Origin: Augochlora pura
Taxonomy: Eukaryota; Arthropoda; Insecta; Hymenoptera; Halictidae
DNA length: 64,000 nucleotides
Reading direction: 5' to 3'
Assembly (NCBI RefSeq): GCF_028453695.1
Contig: NC_135777.1
Location: 21,538,796 to 21,602,795, forward strand
Shown here piece by piece: positions 46,110 through 58,091 of this stretch. The number at the start of each line of letters is the position of its first letter. The stretch's first letter is position 1. Position numbers and translations under genes: made by a program. The notes beneath the pieces were generated by a model. It did not search any database, had not been told where the DNA came from, and worked only from the letters and a program-made list of their open reading frames with translations.

Positions 46110-47204
46110 TAATTTGCCGACCGATAACTCGGACGTAAACTTTCTTATATTTATAATTTAGTATTTATGGTTCAGTAATATTTATAATTCACTGTATATA
46201 ATTTAATAATATTTATAATTTAGTATGTATAATTTAGTAATATTTACAATTTAATTATATTGTATTACAATTTTAATTTAATTAAAATACGAGAAACCAC
46301 GATATTTCAATATTTATTTACAACGGTATTTACACGATCTAAAAATGATTTTAATCGCCTGCCACCCCACACCGTCGTTCCACGATTAAACAAACACTAC
46401 CTGATCATATCCGAACATATATACAATACCATATCCGAACATCGTGCCAAAATTGCGAATACTCCCAGCAACGTCGTTCCCCGATAATTAACCGTCGGGG
46501 GGCAACGACTTCGCCGAAATTCGGTTGCCTCGTAGCAGCAACATTAATAAAATCGCCGGCCGGCCATGCGAAACGAGACGCAAACCACCCGGACACACGT
46601 CCGAGCAGTCTCTCTCTCTCTTTCTCGAGCTCTTCGGCTGCTACATACTTTGTGCGCTCGCGCGATCACGGTCGGCGAGTGTAACAACTGCCGGGGCAAA
46701 CAGTGCCAAAGAATGATTAATGGCTCGGGTCGCGGCGCACTCGTTAATCACGACGTTTCACGCGGACGATTAATTTCCATGTGTCCCTCCTCTCTCTCTC
46801 TCTCTCCCTCTCTCCTGCCCCCTCTCTTCGAAGGAGACCGTCTTCGGGGGGTGGCGACACGGGGAAGAAAATTGCTCGGGCTTTAACGCGTGGCACGGAA
46901 GCATTACGCGAGAGCGGCTCCCGTGATAAAGACATTTCGCCGTGTCGCGGGTGGATGACATCGCTGTCGCGTGACCGGCACTCTTACGTGGCCTCTGTCA
47001 TGCGACCCTACGCACGGCACCCGTGCGCCGCTCGTTCGATTCTCTATTCCTTTTTATCCTTTTTCCCCGAGGAGCGAAACTGCGCACGAGAAACACTTTC
47101 GCGGTTTCAGCCCTTTTCGCGGTGTTCTCGAAGGTCTTGACGAAGGAGTATAGTATCTGCTGCTTTTTGCTATTTGTGCGTTTAACTCGTGATTTTTCGA
47201 GGTA
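46110..47204. other. No gene recognised
   Basis: AT-rich repeats of TATTTATAATTTAGTA type fill 46140-46260. GC-rich sequence follows with short CT tracts near 46609-46622 and 46789-46815. Confidence 0.4.
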
Positions 47205-47495
47205 TGTTACTATAATTTACTTATTATTACTTACTAATTAGTTACTACAATTTACATACTATTAGTTGCTAAATAATTACTGTAATTTACTTACTATTAC
47301 TTACTAATTACTTACTATAATTTACTTGCTATTATTTACTAATTACTTACTATAATTTACTTATTATTACTGAGTAATTGCTTACTGTAATTTACTTACT
47401 ATTACTTACTAATCACTTACCATAATTTACTTATTATTACTTAGTAATCACTTACTATAATTTAAGTACCATTACTTACTAATTACTTTTTATTA
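47205..47495. repeat. Minisatellite, 35-bp unit
   Basis: ATTTACTTACTATTACTTAC plus TAATTACTTACTATA recurs at 35-bp spacing in about six to eight copies. Confidence 0.85.
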
Positions 47496-47983
47496 TAAAT
47501 AGTCAGTAAATGATAGAAACCGCGCGCGAAAACACTTTCGCGTTTCCAACCCTTTGGGACTCGCGATATTCTCGAAGGTCTTGGTGAAGGAGTACACTCT
47601 CATTATAATGTACATAAAATGTAAATATATATATATAATACATATTATTATCATTATTTATTACATAATACATCACAGATCACTGACAAGTATAATTCTT
47701 ATCACATACTATACGTAACAAGGCAGATCTCCAAAACGATATTCGAAAAATATATGAAAAAACTCGACGTCGCCAGAGGTCGGCGTTCGAGCAGGCCCTT
47801 AAGGGAAGGCAATAACGCGTAGAAGCCGAAATCAAAAGGGATTCCGCCGCGTGGTCGGCCGGAGGAAATTGAGAAAAAATATCTCGTCGTTCCGACGGCG
47901 GAGTCCGTTCCGTTTCCGCTATTTCCGGCGGAGAGTGGAGAAGGGAGCAAGCCGAGGGAAGAAAGGGTCGTGCAGAGGGGGAT

Positions 47984-47984
<1 letters not shown>

Positions 47985-48021
<37 letters not shown>
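47985..48021. repeat. (GA)n microsatellite
   Basis: This is an uninterrupted GA repeat. Confidence 0.9.
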
Positions 48022-48026
<5 letters not shown>

Positions 48027-50394
48027 GCCGCGGCACGGTGGTCGGACCCCGAGCGCTCGCAGCCTTCGAGGTAATAGGGTTAGCCACTCCGGTATTACGA
48101 ATGTAATTTATTTTACTTCGCCTGCGATTCTTATCGCAGCGCCGGGCTTATTTAAACGGCCGCGCGGCCAATAAAAACGAAGGAGGAAAATCGTGGGAGC
48201 CGCGCGGCCCACGTTCGCTCGATTGAAACTCCGACGCGGGGGGCGGCCGGCTCTCTCTCCCTTTGGACGTGCAACGAAGTAGCACCGAGCCCGCACCCCC
48301 CGGGCCAGGCTCTCTTGTTTGTTTAACTCACGCGAATGTCAACCGACCGGGCGGCGCTACCCCCGCCGTGATCGCGGGATCGTGACCGAGATCGTGCGAC
48401 GCACTCGACGCACACCTTCAGCCCAGTCGGTTGTATCTCCAAGCACAATGTGACGCATTTGGACAAATCACACTATTTTGATTGTTAAAGTTAGCTATTT
48501 GTACTGAATTATAAATATTATTAAATCATATACAGTGAAATAGAAATATTACCAAATCATATATACTAAAGTACAAATATAACTAATATACTATATTATG
48601 TATATTACTAAATCATGTGCACTGAATTATAAATATTGCTAACTCACTATAACTATTACTAACATGATATTATTACTAATATACACTAAATTATACTACG
48701 AAACAATAATGATAATAACAAATGAATGTTTCTCGAAAAAATCGCTTGCGAAACTTTGTCCTCAAAATATTAAACATTACAATAACCTTGTTACAATTAA
48801 ACCATCGATCATTACAACAATTAAAATTAATACGCCAATTAAATTCCTCCAACATTTCCATTCTCAGAAATATCACCATCCCTATCGTAAGTACATAAAA
48901 TCCACCCTCCAATCACGAAAATCCATAAACATTAACGACATTAAGGGCCAGTCAAAAATATCATTAGAATCGCAAAAGCTTTCAAAAGATAAGATCGTCC
49001 GATTCAACGTCCAGATAACATTTCCGTAAGAGACAGTCGGAGAGCGTCGTCATTCAATTAGCGATCGGCTATTTTTCCGGGACACCAGGTTATCGATCAC
49101 CATCGAGCCCTGTCGGCGAAACGATAGTAGATCACGTTACGTCGACGTTAAAATAATTGTCCGTAGAGCAAGCGGAGAGTCAACTATCTAAAAGCGTCGG
49201 CTGTCGCTGGTTATCGGTAATTCTCGGACACAATTCTTCGGGTGGTGGATCGCTCCGAGCTTGCGATCGGCTACGCGATACCTGTCGAGCGTTATTCACG
49301 CAGGAACTAATCCCGGAGAAACGGGGCCACCGCCGACCATCGGCGCGGTCGATAGCCCGATATTTAGAGTTATTGCCCGATCGCAGGAAACTTCCGGCCA
49401 CCGTAGTTGTAATCGATGTAACGCCGACCGCTTTATTGCCGCGGTCCATTAGCCGTGCCGCCGCGCCAACGTGTACACACCTCTCGGACCGGCCGGAGCG
49501 TCGCGGGCAACCCCCGAGAAATGCTTAACACGGCTGTCGTAATTACTCGTTAGAACGGACAACGCCGTTCCTCCCCCCCCGCCCTTCCCTACGGCCATCT
49601 AGAGATCACGAGATAATGCTGCTTTGCCGGAGGATTTAGAGTTTCGGGGAGCCGATTTGATCACCGCGGTTCATTGCGCCGATAATGCCGGGCGGGACGA
49701 TGAATTTACGCCGCAATCCGAGATTTCCCCCGCGAAAGTAGAAGCTTCGAATACGTTGTTATCGATGCTGTGGTCTTGTTTATTAGTCTTTAAGGTAGAG
49801 TTACTTTTTAAGATATATAACCACGACGAACGACTGATTTTTTAGTATATAAAAAAGAGTAAATTCTCACTCGAGTGCAAAGGGTGAAATTCCTACAAAC
49901 GCAGATTTATGTAAAATAATAATATAGAAATAAAATAATAAATAATATAAAATACACTAACATTCTCTACTAAGGAGCAAGAATGTTCATTTTCAACCCC
50001 AAAAAATTACGAGAAGCAAAATGCTCCGTATAATTGCAGCCCGCGAAATTGACAATGATTTCCTCGAAGCGATCTTTCGGAGATTTTAGGTTAGAAAATT
50101 CCCGAAGTCTGTGCGCATTAAAATAAGACTCTAGAGCCACGACCGACTCTATACCATACCGTCTCGACTCTATACCATGCCGTCTCGACTCTATGCTATA
50201 GCGTCTCCACCGCCGGTAAACCAGGCGGCGCGCTTTCAAGCTCGATTCCCCAGAAAACGGCGGGGGCCTCGAACGAGAAACTTTGATCCCCGCCGCGCCG
50301 TCTTTTCCCGCGAAAGGGGAGAGCTTTTCTGGTCGCCGAAATTCCGGCAGCGCGAACTCAACGATTTTACGGCGCAGCCGTTTCGCGGGAACTG
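48022..50394. other. No gene recognised
   Basis: GC-rich sequence (48022-48420), AT-rich sequence (48470-49020) with a 121-codon open frame of AT-driven composition, then CpG-rich sequence (49050-49720). A lone element end, CGAGTGCAAAGGGTGAA, lies at 49874-49890; its TTAA has decayed. CGACTCTATACCATGCCGT-like short repeats lie at 50140-50200. Confidence 0.4.
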
Positions 50395-50399
50395 CGAGA

Positions 50400-50600
50400 A
50401 AATCGGTGGCGCACGGTTCCGGGCAGAGAAAAGGGGTGGCGCACGGTTCAGGGGACTGAAAAGGGGTGGATTTTTTTCGAGACGGAAAATCGGCGGTGCA
50501 CGGTCCAAGGGTAAATCAGGGTGGATTTTTCGGAGTCGGAAAATCGGTGCTGCACGGCCAAAAGGAAAATCAGGGTGGATTTTTCGGTGTCGGAAAATCG
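50400..50600. repeat. Minisatellite, 54-bp unit
   Basis: CGGAAAATCG occurs at 50483, 50537 and 50591. Between the copies lie GGTGCACGG or GCTGCACGG and AAATCAGGGTGGATTTTT. Earlier, more diverged units start near 50400. The 54-bp period equals 18 codons, so both strands show long open frames (50177-50749 plus and 50634-50236 minus). Confidence 0.85.
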
Positions 50601-50620
50601 TCGACGTTGTACCAGCGCCG

Positions 50621-51116
50621 TTAACCCCTTTCACTATTATTTACTTAGTCTTTCATAGCTACGTTTGTGGCGCGATTTTAACACTTCGCCAACCGATAGC
50701 CTATAAATCAATTATTTTTCTCCTGAGCGGAAGTTGTCGTGGTAATTAATAATTTATTATCCCTTATTGAGGTGTTATAATTTGAGGTGTTATAAAATTT
50801 AATTTAAAAATTAAAATTTTCTTAAAAATGCATCCCTACCGAAAATTTTACCCAAAAATATCATCACTCAATTTCTGCCGTATGGTAAAACCGATGCGTA
50901 TCAGTCTGCCGTAGTCAAGGGGTTAATCGTCGCGCCGTATAGCCGACGCTGTAACGCACCGCAACAACATTGAATCCAAATTTTCTTTCGATTTAATACG
51001 AACGATTTTACCAGTCATATAATCATCGACTAACGCACGAGACATTCGTCACATAACCTCACATAACCTGACATTCGTCACCAGTCTGGCTCGTTATTAT
51101 AGCGCAAAGGGGTTAA
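50621..51116. mobile_element. Candidate TTAA element or nested pair (TTAACCCCTT ends)
   Basis: A left end TTAACCCCTTTCACTAT lies at 50621. Two right ends, read on the other strand, are TTAACCCCTTTGCGCTAT (from 51116) and TTAACCCCTTGACTACGG (from 50926). The outer pair matches better, giving 496 bp; the inner would give 306 bp. The interior is non-coding, with CATAACCTGACATAACC-type sequence near 51050. Confidence 0.5.
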
Positions 51117-51572
51117 ACGAGAAAATTCCCCGTCGGCGTCGGTCGAAGGGGCGATAGTGGAAGCGGGGCACGCGGATCAAGACTTTTCATGGGCAGCGCG
51201 CTGGCTGGCAGCGTCGACGATATTTGCCGGGCGCTAATATTGGTCTTTGCTATCGGCTGTTTGCCGGTAAATAGGAATTTTCTCGTGGACCGCCGGATAC
51301 TTGGTCGACGTGCGCCGGCAACCAGATTCCGGCGCGCGTCGCGACGCGCAACGACGATCCACGGGACACGAAAAACTGGCTGTCGAACATCAATGCCGAC
51401 AAATATTGCAATCAGCTGGATCAATTAAAAAGCCGCCATAGCTGAAAAACGGCCAGAATTGGCGTCGTTTTCCATCGCGACGACGCGAGACCGCACGTTG
51501 CGTTGGCCGTAATGCAAAAATTATTACAGTTCGATTGAGACGTTCTATCTCATCCTCCTAGCTACCCAGACA

Positions 51573-52085
51573 TTGCTGTGGGTAGAGTGGGATGAAATAT
51601 TATGATTTACTTCTCTTCAAATTATAATAATAATATATTTTAATATAACTAAAAACTAATCTATATAATATCTTCTCATATTCTATTTGCGACTCACGCT
51701 ATCTCACTTACAAATCTCGTTGCGGTCTTCTTTACGGCTGGGCACAACGTGGGCCTTATTCCTACTTCCTTGGGCACATATCACACCATTCATACTAGAT
51801 GGGACACTCGCATAAAAATTCCAATGATTCACTCAGTCACAATTGCTCCATCCGATTATCACTTGTTCCTCTTCTTAAAAAATTCTCTCGTGCTAAATCT
51901 TTTAAATCCATAAGCGGGATAAAAACGCGCCTAGATGAATATTTTGTAAATAACAACAATTTTGGAAAGAGAGCATAACGATGCTTCCTGAGAGATGGAA
52001 GAATGTTATAGAACAGAACGGTTCATATATAACACAATAAATCCACCTTGAACAACAAATATCGCGTGTTCATTTCGCATCGAGG
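51573..52085 (+). pseudogene. Degenerate mariner transposase relic (C-terminal part)
   Basis: Frame-shifted pieces in order match mariner-family transposases. A weak IMIYFSSNYNNNI lies near 51601. APSDYHLFLFLKNSL (from about 51844) is the block that carries the last catalytic aspartate of the DD34D triad. KSFKSISGIKTRLDEYF lies near 51900. MLPERWKNVIEQNGSYI ends at a stop near 52040. At least two frameshifts and stops separate the pieces, and the region of the first catalytic aspartates is missing or unrecognisable. The sequence after the stop (AACAACAAATATCGCG, about 52050-52085) resembles a mariner terminal repeat; no left terminus was found. It is clearly inactive. Confidence 0.7.
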
Positions 52086-52979
52086 GAAGAAACTTACGGG
52101 ACACTGCAATATATTTTCCACGAGTCCCGGCGACAATCGCGAGATCGTGACCGAGGATCGCGATCGTGACTCTCGCCGCGCCGGTTGATCGGCGCCGTCT
52201 AATTGCAGTAGGGGCACCCTCCTCCGTTTCCCGATCGTAATAACTGCCTTGATTAGTCACGAGCCTCGCTCCATCTCGGCCTGACAATAATCGCCCGGTA
52301 ACCATCCTCCAATTATATCGCCAAGCTGTTACCGTCTCTCTGGTCAACCGCTCCCGGCCGGTGATAAATGATCCGTCTTATGGCCCGGGTTTACCACTGG
52401 TTACCCGTGCTCCGACAGTCGTTAGTTGTTGCTCGGACCTGCGAAATTGATTTGCAGGACGCCGATGATTTAATCCGGCCCGTACGATCCTTTATCCGAA
52501 GGACACCGTGGCCTAATCACGAATGGTACACTCGTCGACAAGATTGAAGCATTTCTCTGGTTTTCGAGAAATGGTCGAACTTTGAATAATTGTAACTTTG
52601 TTGAAAATTGTCGTAAAATTATAAGGCTTTTTTTGAATGAAAGCTTGAAGTTTGTAGATTTAAATGACGTAGTTTTTAATATCCTGTAGTGCTATGATTT
52701 TTAGAATATTGAATTTAAGGGTTGTGTTTGTGATAACGATGAAGGATGAAGTTTAACAGTCTTTACGGACTTGGAGAAATTTTTATTGAATATGTTGTTT
52801 ATACTGTTGTAAAGAGCAGAGTTTTATCTTTAATTTAAGGGCTCGATGATATCGCTACGATTTTTTCTCGCAAAGTTATAGTAATTCATCTTTCAGCCTG
52901 GATAATCGTAATTTTAAAAAATTAATTAGTCGCCATTTTTACGTAGTGTTAAAGTACCTAAATATGGCGATTACAAGAA
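52086..52979. other. No gene recognised
   Basis: GC-moderate sequence runs to 52530, then AT-rich sequence. No repeat or open frame of note is present. Confidence 0.4.
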
Positions 52980-53095
52980 ATTATATAATATAAATAAAGA
53001 TATAAATAAAAAATGCAATATAAATAAAGATACAAATTAAATATATAATATAAATAAAGATATAAATGAAAGGTATAATATAAAAGATATGGCGC
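52980..53095. repeat. AT-rich tandem repeat (TATAAATAAAGATA)
   Basis: Units of ATATAAATAAAGATAIAAAT type (the I position varies between T and C) recur about three times. Confidence 0.7.
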
Positions 53096-53230
53096 TCGAC
53101 TTCGACACTATATACCCCATAAATGATGGGAAAAATTTGTTGCAGCAAAGAACTAAGGACTGACGTACAGAGAAAGTCGAACGTATCCGGCAAGATGGTA
53201 GCGTTAACGAACTTCGGCCGTCGACAGACG

Positions 53231-53239
53231 TATAAATAG
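53231..53239 (+). promoter_or_regulatory. TATA-box-like motif TATAAATAG
   Basis: The sequence TATAAATAGC lies downstream of GC-moderate sequence and about 30 nt upstream of TCTTCTCTACCC. It is a perfect TATA consensus, but no plus-strand gene is visible downstream, so it may be chance. Confidence 0.2.
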
Positions 53240-53849
53240 CTTTCTCCTTACGTGCTCCAGATCTTCTCTACCCTCCCCTGGATTCTTAATTGGCTAGCTT
53301 CACGGAACCGGTCGAGCGGAGAGATAGAGATAGAGAGAGAGAGCAAGAAAAAGGGGAAAAGATTGCGGCTGGAAAACTGGGGAACCGACGCGACGGTTCA
53401 CCGATCGCGAATTTCCAAAGCCTAGGCGACGCCGGAAGTTTAGCGGTCCGCCGCATAGTGGTCCAGTTTCGAGAATTCGGCGACAAGTTGTTATAACTTT
53501 TGAACCATTAGAGCCATCGCACTGAAACTTCCGCTAAAAATGAAGAGAGGTAGAGAGGTATATGTGTGATCAATGTAAGTATATGACAAATATAGATATA
53601 GAATAAATATAAATATGTAAAAAAATAAAAATACATAATAAATATAAATATGTAATAAATATTAATATAAATATAAATTTTCTGCCTCAATGTATTATTA
53701 ACAAACAAATATTAATTCACGTAGCTATGAAATAAATCATAATACGAAGATTTAAAGTCACTTAACTTTCCGACTGTCTTAACATAACCTCAAAAATTTT
53801 ACAAAACCAAAATAGATTGTCTAGTTGAAATTTAATTGAAAATTGATAT

Positions 53850-53965
53850 CAAATTTATGTCAAAGTTATGTCAAGATTGTGTCAAAGTTATGTCAATACT
53901 ATGTCAATGTAATGTCAATATTACGTCATGGTTATGTCAATATTATGTCAAAATTATGTCAAAAT
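53850..53965. repeat. Minisatellite, 11-bp unit (TTATGTCAA)
   Basis: Variants of AGTTATGTCAA and TATTATGTCAA are repeated about ten times. Confidence 0.85.
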
Positions 53966-54674
53966 ACAACATCAATTGCTTGCTTCGAATTTTCAAGTTT
54001 CACAAATTGAAGTAAAACCAAAAAAGCCACGATAAAAATTAATTTCCTGGCTTAAACAAACAATCCCGCGATACAACAGCGATATTATTAAAAACGAAAA
54101 TCTCCCTTTATATTTCTTAAAAAAACATCCCGCCTTCATCACCGGATCGTCAGCATAACGTTACAAATTTATCAAGCGACGGCGGCGGCGGCCCCCGGGG
54201 GGTAAATACGTTTAATTGAAGACACCCGTTGAATTACCGCGAATGTAAATCCGGCGTCTACTGAATTTCCCTTAACGTTTCCGCGAGATTTCCAGTTGCG
54301 CAATTAATGGCCGGGGCGAGCGCGCGAGCGCGGCGCGCGGCGCGGGGAGGATTTACAGGGCAAATCTCGGTCAAACCTCGCGGAACATTCTTCGGTGGGA
54401 AGACCGGCGTAACATTCCGGCGCGGCGGCGGCCGGCGGCTTGTCGGCGTTAAACATTTAATTGCGGAAAATACAAACGAGATTAACAATTACGCGGGCGC
54501 GAGGTGCGAAAGTAATTGGATGCATATTGCGTCGTTAGCGCGTGCCGGTGTCTCGTTAAAAATCTCTTTTTTTTTTCCTTTTTTTTTCGCGGCAGTTTTA
54601 AAAAGGAAGGCGCCGAACGCTGAAATAAACCGCAGCGCCGGCGATTTTCGCGGCGGCGTAAAAAAACACGGGGA
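53966..54674. other. No gene recognised
   Basis: CpG-rich sequence at 54170-54660 has open frames on both strands, with no domain. Confidence 0.4.
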
Positions 54675-54731
54675 GGAGAGCGAGAGAGAGAGAGATAAAG
54701 GTAGAAGAGAGAGAGAGTGTGAAGTAGTAGA

Positions 54732-54764
<33 letters not shown>

Positions 54765-55075
54765 GGTGGTAAAAGAGAGTGAGAGAGCGAGGTGGTAAAA
54801 GAGAGAGCGAGAGAAAGGGAGAGAGAGAGAGAGTGAAGTGGTAAAAGAGAGAGAGAGAGAGAGAGGTGTAGAAAAAGTGAGAGAGAGACGGAGAGAGAAA
54901 AGTGAAAAGAGGGAGAGGAGGGTGGGGGGGTAGAAAAAAAGAGAGGTAGAGAAATAGCGAGAGAGACAGAAAAACAGAGAAGTAGCAAAAGAAAGAAAGA
55001 GAGCCAGAAAAAAGGGCGAACGAGACAGAGAAAGGGAGAAAGAGAAATCGAGGCAAAGAGAGAAAAGCGCGGGGG
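54675..55075. repeat. Purine-rich (GAGA) tract of about 400 bp
   Basis: GAGAGA blocks are separated by GGTGGTAAAAGAGAG and similar units. Two minus-strand open frames over 170 codons long are L/S/F-rich shadows. Confidence 0.9.
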
Positions 55076-55172
55076 GCCAGAAAAAAGAGCTCGCCGATGT
55101 CCCTGGCGCCGGTCCACGGACGCAATTAAATAAATCCCATTATACCGAAAAGTAACCTCCCCCGATCATCCT

Positions 55173-55198
55173 CCCCCCCCCCCCCCCCCCCCCCCCCC
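55173..55198. repeat. C26 homopolymer run
   Basis: Twenty-six C in a row occur here, the longest homopolymer in the window; a possible assembly artefact or i-motif/G-quadruplex former. Confidence 0.9.
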
Positions 55199-55989
55199 GT
55201 CCCTCTCACGGCGAACGCGCAACGACGCCCCGGGTAATCCTGCTAATTGCGTGCCGATCGGGGAAAATGGCAACGGATGAACGCCGTGCGTCACGATTAA
55301 TCGTTCTTAATCTATCCGGTACTTTCTGATATTTAGAGCTCCCTCCCTCCCTCTTCCTACTCCCCCCTACGGCGGCACACCGTCGGGGACCTTAACGCCG
55401 GCTAAAAGACCATAATCGCGCGGGCAGTATTAACTTTATCTTCTACGCGCGGCTAATTTTCGAAACGAGCGAAAAAAAAACCCCACGAAATATCCGGGCA
55501 GCGCGCTGCCCCGTAGAATCCTCCCCGGGTACCGCGATTCGTTCTCGTTAATGGGCGCCCGTTAATTTCCCGGCCGCGCGCGCGCCGGCCTCTACAAGTA
55601 TCGCGAGAATTAACGAATTTTATTCGACGCGATTTATTTCAACTAGCTCGAGCTCGCTGATTATCGATTAACGCGCGATGCGGTCGATGCTTTTTGCGAA
55701 TTAGTTTTTGAAATGGAGAGGCTGAGTGAGTGGATAAGGTGTTCTATGGAGGCTTGGTAGAAAAGCTGGAGGCTCTGTTTTTGTATCTATGGGGTGTGGT
55801 TTAGTTGTGATTTTTCTTTGATGGGAAATACAATGATGAATTGGCGTGGGTGCTTCAGTTTGAAATTTTTTTCAGAATTTAAATGAGTGTTTTTGGTTTG
55901 AATATTTTTTTTTAATAATTGTTATAGGATTATTCTGTGAAGGGATGTCTTGTGATTAAAATGACGTATCAGAAAATATAGAAACATAA
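55199..55989. other. No gene recognised
   Basis: CpG-rich sequence runs to 55690, then AT-rich. No supported feature. Confidence 0.4.
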
Positions 55990-56100
55990 AATGGAAATAA
56001 AATATAATAGAAAATACAAATAAAATATAATAGAAAATACAAATAAAATATAATAGAAAATACAAATAAAATAGAATAGAAAATACAAATAAAATAGAAT
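55990..56100. repeat. Minisatellite, 23-bp unit
   Basis: AAATAAAATATAATAGAAAA plus TAC recurs about five times. Confidence 0.88.
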
Positions 56101-56420
56101 CCACCAATCCTCCCACTCTCCTCCCGAATTAAAAAATTCTCCCTCTCCTTTATAACCCCACAATATTACGACGTCGGACATTCGCCTCGAAAATAAACGT
56201 CGACGACGTTAACGGGAAATATTACGCGGCCGGTATGATTCTCCGCCAGCCGTTCCGTTCGGGCGCATTTTTACGCGGGAAGCTCGCCGAGCCTCGGCCG
56301 GGCGAGGCACCGGCACAAAAGCCGTCGCTATTGATCACACGGCTCCGTGGCCGGACTAAAAAGAGTGTCATTTAAAAAATAAATATGAAACACAACGGAA
56401 CAGTCGGAACGACAGTCGGC

Positions 56421-56472
56421 CACCGCCGTGGCCGCCGTCGCAGCCGCAGCCGCCGTCGCAGCCGCAGCCGCT
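56421..56472. repeat. (GCCGCA)-type hexamer repeat
   Basis: Imperfect GCCGCC/GTCGCA/GCCGCA units encode an alanine run in one short open frame (56428-56640). No exon support was found. Confidence 0.75.
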
Positions 56473-56654
56473 ACAAAGCTAGCTGTTCCTCGTTATTCGT
56501 TTTTCGTTATCGCGGGTACACAGGGACCAGGTACAAACGTGACCGATAACGAAGTCGGCGGGTCAGATCGATATCGCGAACGAACCAGGGGTGGCGGCTC
56601 GAATTCGCCATTCTTTCATCGACTTTGTCGGACGGGATAACCTCGAAGGGCCGG

Positions 56655-56935
56655 GAGGGAGGAAGAGGGAGAGAGAGAAGGAGATAGAGTCACACGGAGA
56701 GAGAGAGTCGCAAGGAGAAAAAGTCGAAGGGAGAAAGGGTCAAAAGAAGAGAGAGTCGGAAAGAGAAAGAGAGTCGCAAGGAGAAAAAGTCGAAGGGAGA
56801 AAGGGTCAAAAGAAGAGAGAGCCGCGAGGAGAGAGAGTCGAAAAGAGGGGGAGAATCGTAAGAAAAGAGAGAGTCAGAAGAAGAGAGAGAGAGTCGAAAG
56901 GAGAGAGAGAATCAAAAGGAGAGCAAGCGAAGGGT
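56655..56935. repeat. Purine tract with 66-bp duplication
   Basis: GTCGCAAGGAGAAAAAGTCG recurs at 56707 and 56773. The rest is GAGAGA-rich. The 198-codon plus-strand open frame crossing it is a shadow. Confidence 0.82.
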
Positions 56936-58091
56936 CGACCAGCCCCGAGGGAAGGGCTCGCTACCTGCCGGAAACTTGGAAATCCTTTTATTTGCTCCCT
57001 TCGGTGGCGAACGTGCCGGTCGCAGGGCCGCAGGGCCATGGTTCCCTCTCAAGGACTCGCCGCAGCCCTCGGAGCGCTCGCATCCCCTCGCTTAGGCTCG
57101 CGAAATAAAATCGAAGGCGATGAACCAGCCTATCAGCCTCTCCGAGGCTCGAAGACACGCAGAGGTGGTTTCGCGAGCTTCTTTTAACGAGCCGGGCCCA
57201 ACGGCGGAGTTCTTTTTGCCGGCATTAACTCGGCGCATCGCGCCGGGGACACGGATTCATGTAAAATTCATCGCCGGCGTTAGGGCGGCGAACTTTTATG
57301 AAATTTACCCATTCTTCGCCCGGCCGCTCGCGATATCTCGGTCGCGCTGTCTCGCTTCTTCCCAGCACCTTGATACAGGTGTAACGAGCCGATCCTGATC
57401 CTACGCTTCTATTCTTACAGACTCTGAATGGCCTGAGCTCTCTCGACCGACGACGCCAACGCCGGCCACCGCGATGGGATGAAAGGGTGAGTTTTGTTGA
57501 ATTCTTCGCGACAGGTGTTACGAAGGCTTTTTACGCGGTTTGAAGTGACGTACTTTACTATGGATGGTTTAGGTACCGTCTGGTTATTGGTGCACCGATA
57601 CGCCGATCATATTAACCCTTTCGATTCAAGTTTTCATTGTAATAATATTTAATAACAATATCTTAATAATATTGAAAATTTTTATATATTTCAAAGTGAC
57701 GTACGAATTTTTTAGAGAACGATGCACAGTTGTTACGTGATAATTTACGTATTATAAATTCATAAATAAGACAACAAATTAATAAAATAAGACAATAATT
57801 TTCTAGAACTATAATATAGCATTTTATAGCCAGTATCGCCAAATCTGTCATTTTACATTACTTCTGCAAGAAAATATTCGTCACATAAATATTCTAATAT
57901 ATTTCACTTAACCGGCAAATTAAAAAAGAAGACAGTAATTTGTTACAATAATAATACACCATTTCATAGCCAATAATAGTCTTCGAAGCATACGTTGAAA
58001 TACGATCTTCTACCAATAGCTGTTCTTCAAACGCGCAAGAAACGTTCGCCGAAACCGAGCAGTTAATTCCACAGACGTCGTGTAGAGGCAA
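56936..58091. other. No gene recognised
   Basis: GC-rich sequence runs to 57600, then AT-rich. A lone left end, TTAACCCTTTCGATTC, starts at 57612; paired with the right end at 58580 it would enclose 969 bp. Confidence 0.4.

Noticed and set aside
48664..49029. 121-codon plus-strand open frame rich in K, I and N
   Set aside because: Composition follows the AT-rich background and an overlapping minus frame is also open; no domain seen.
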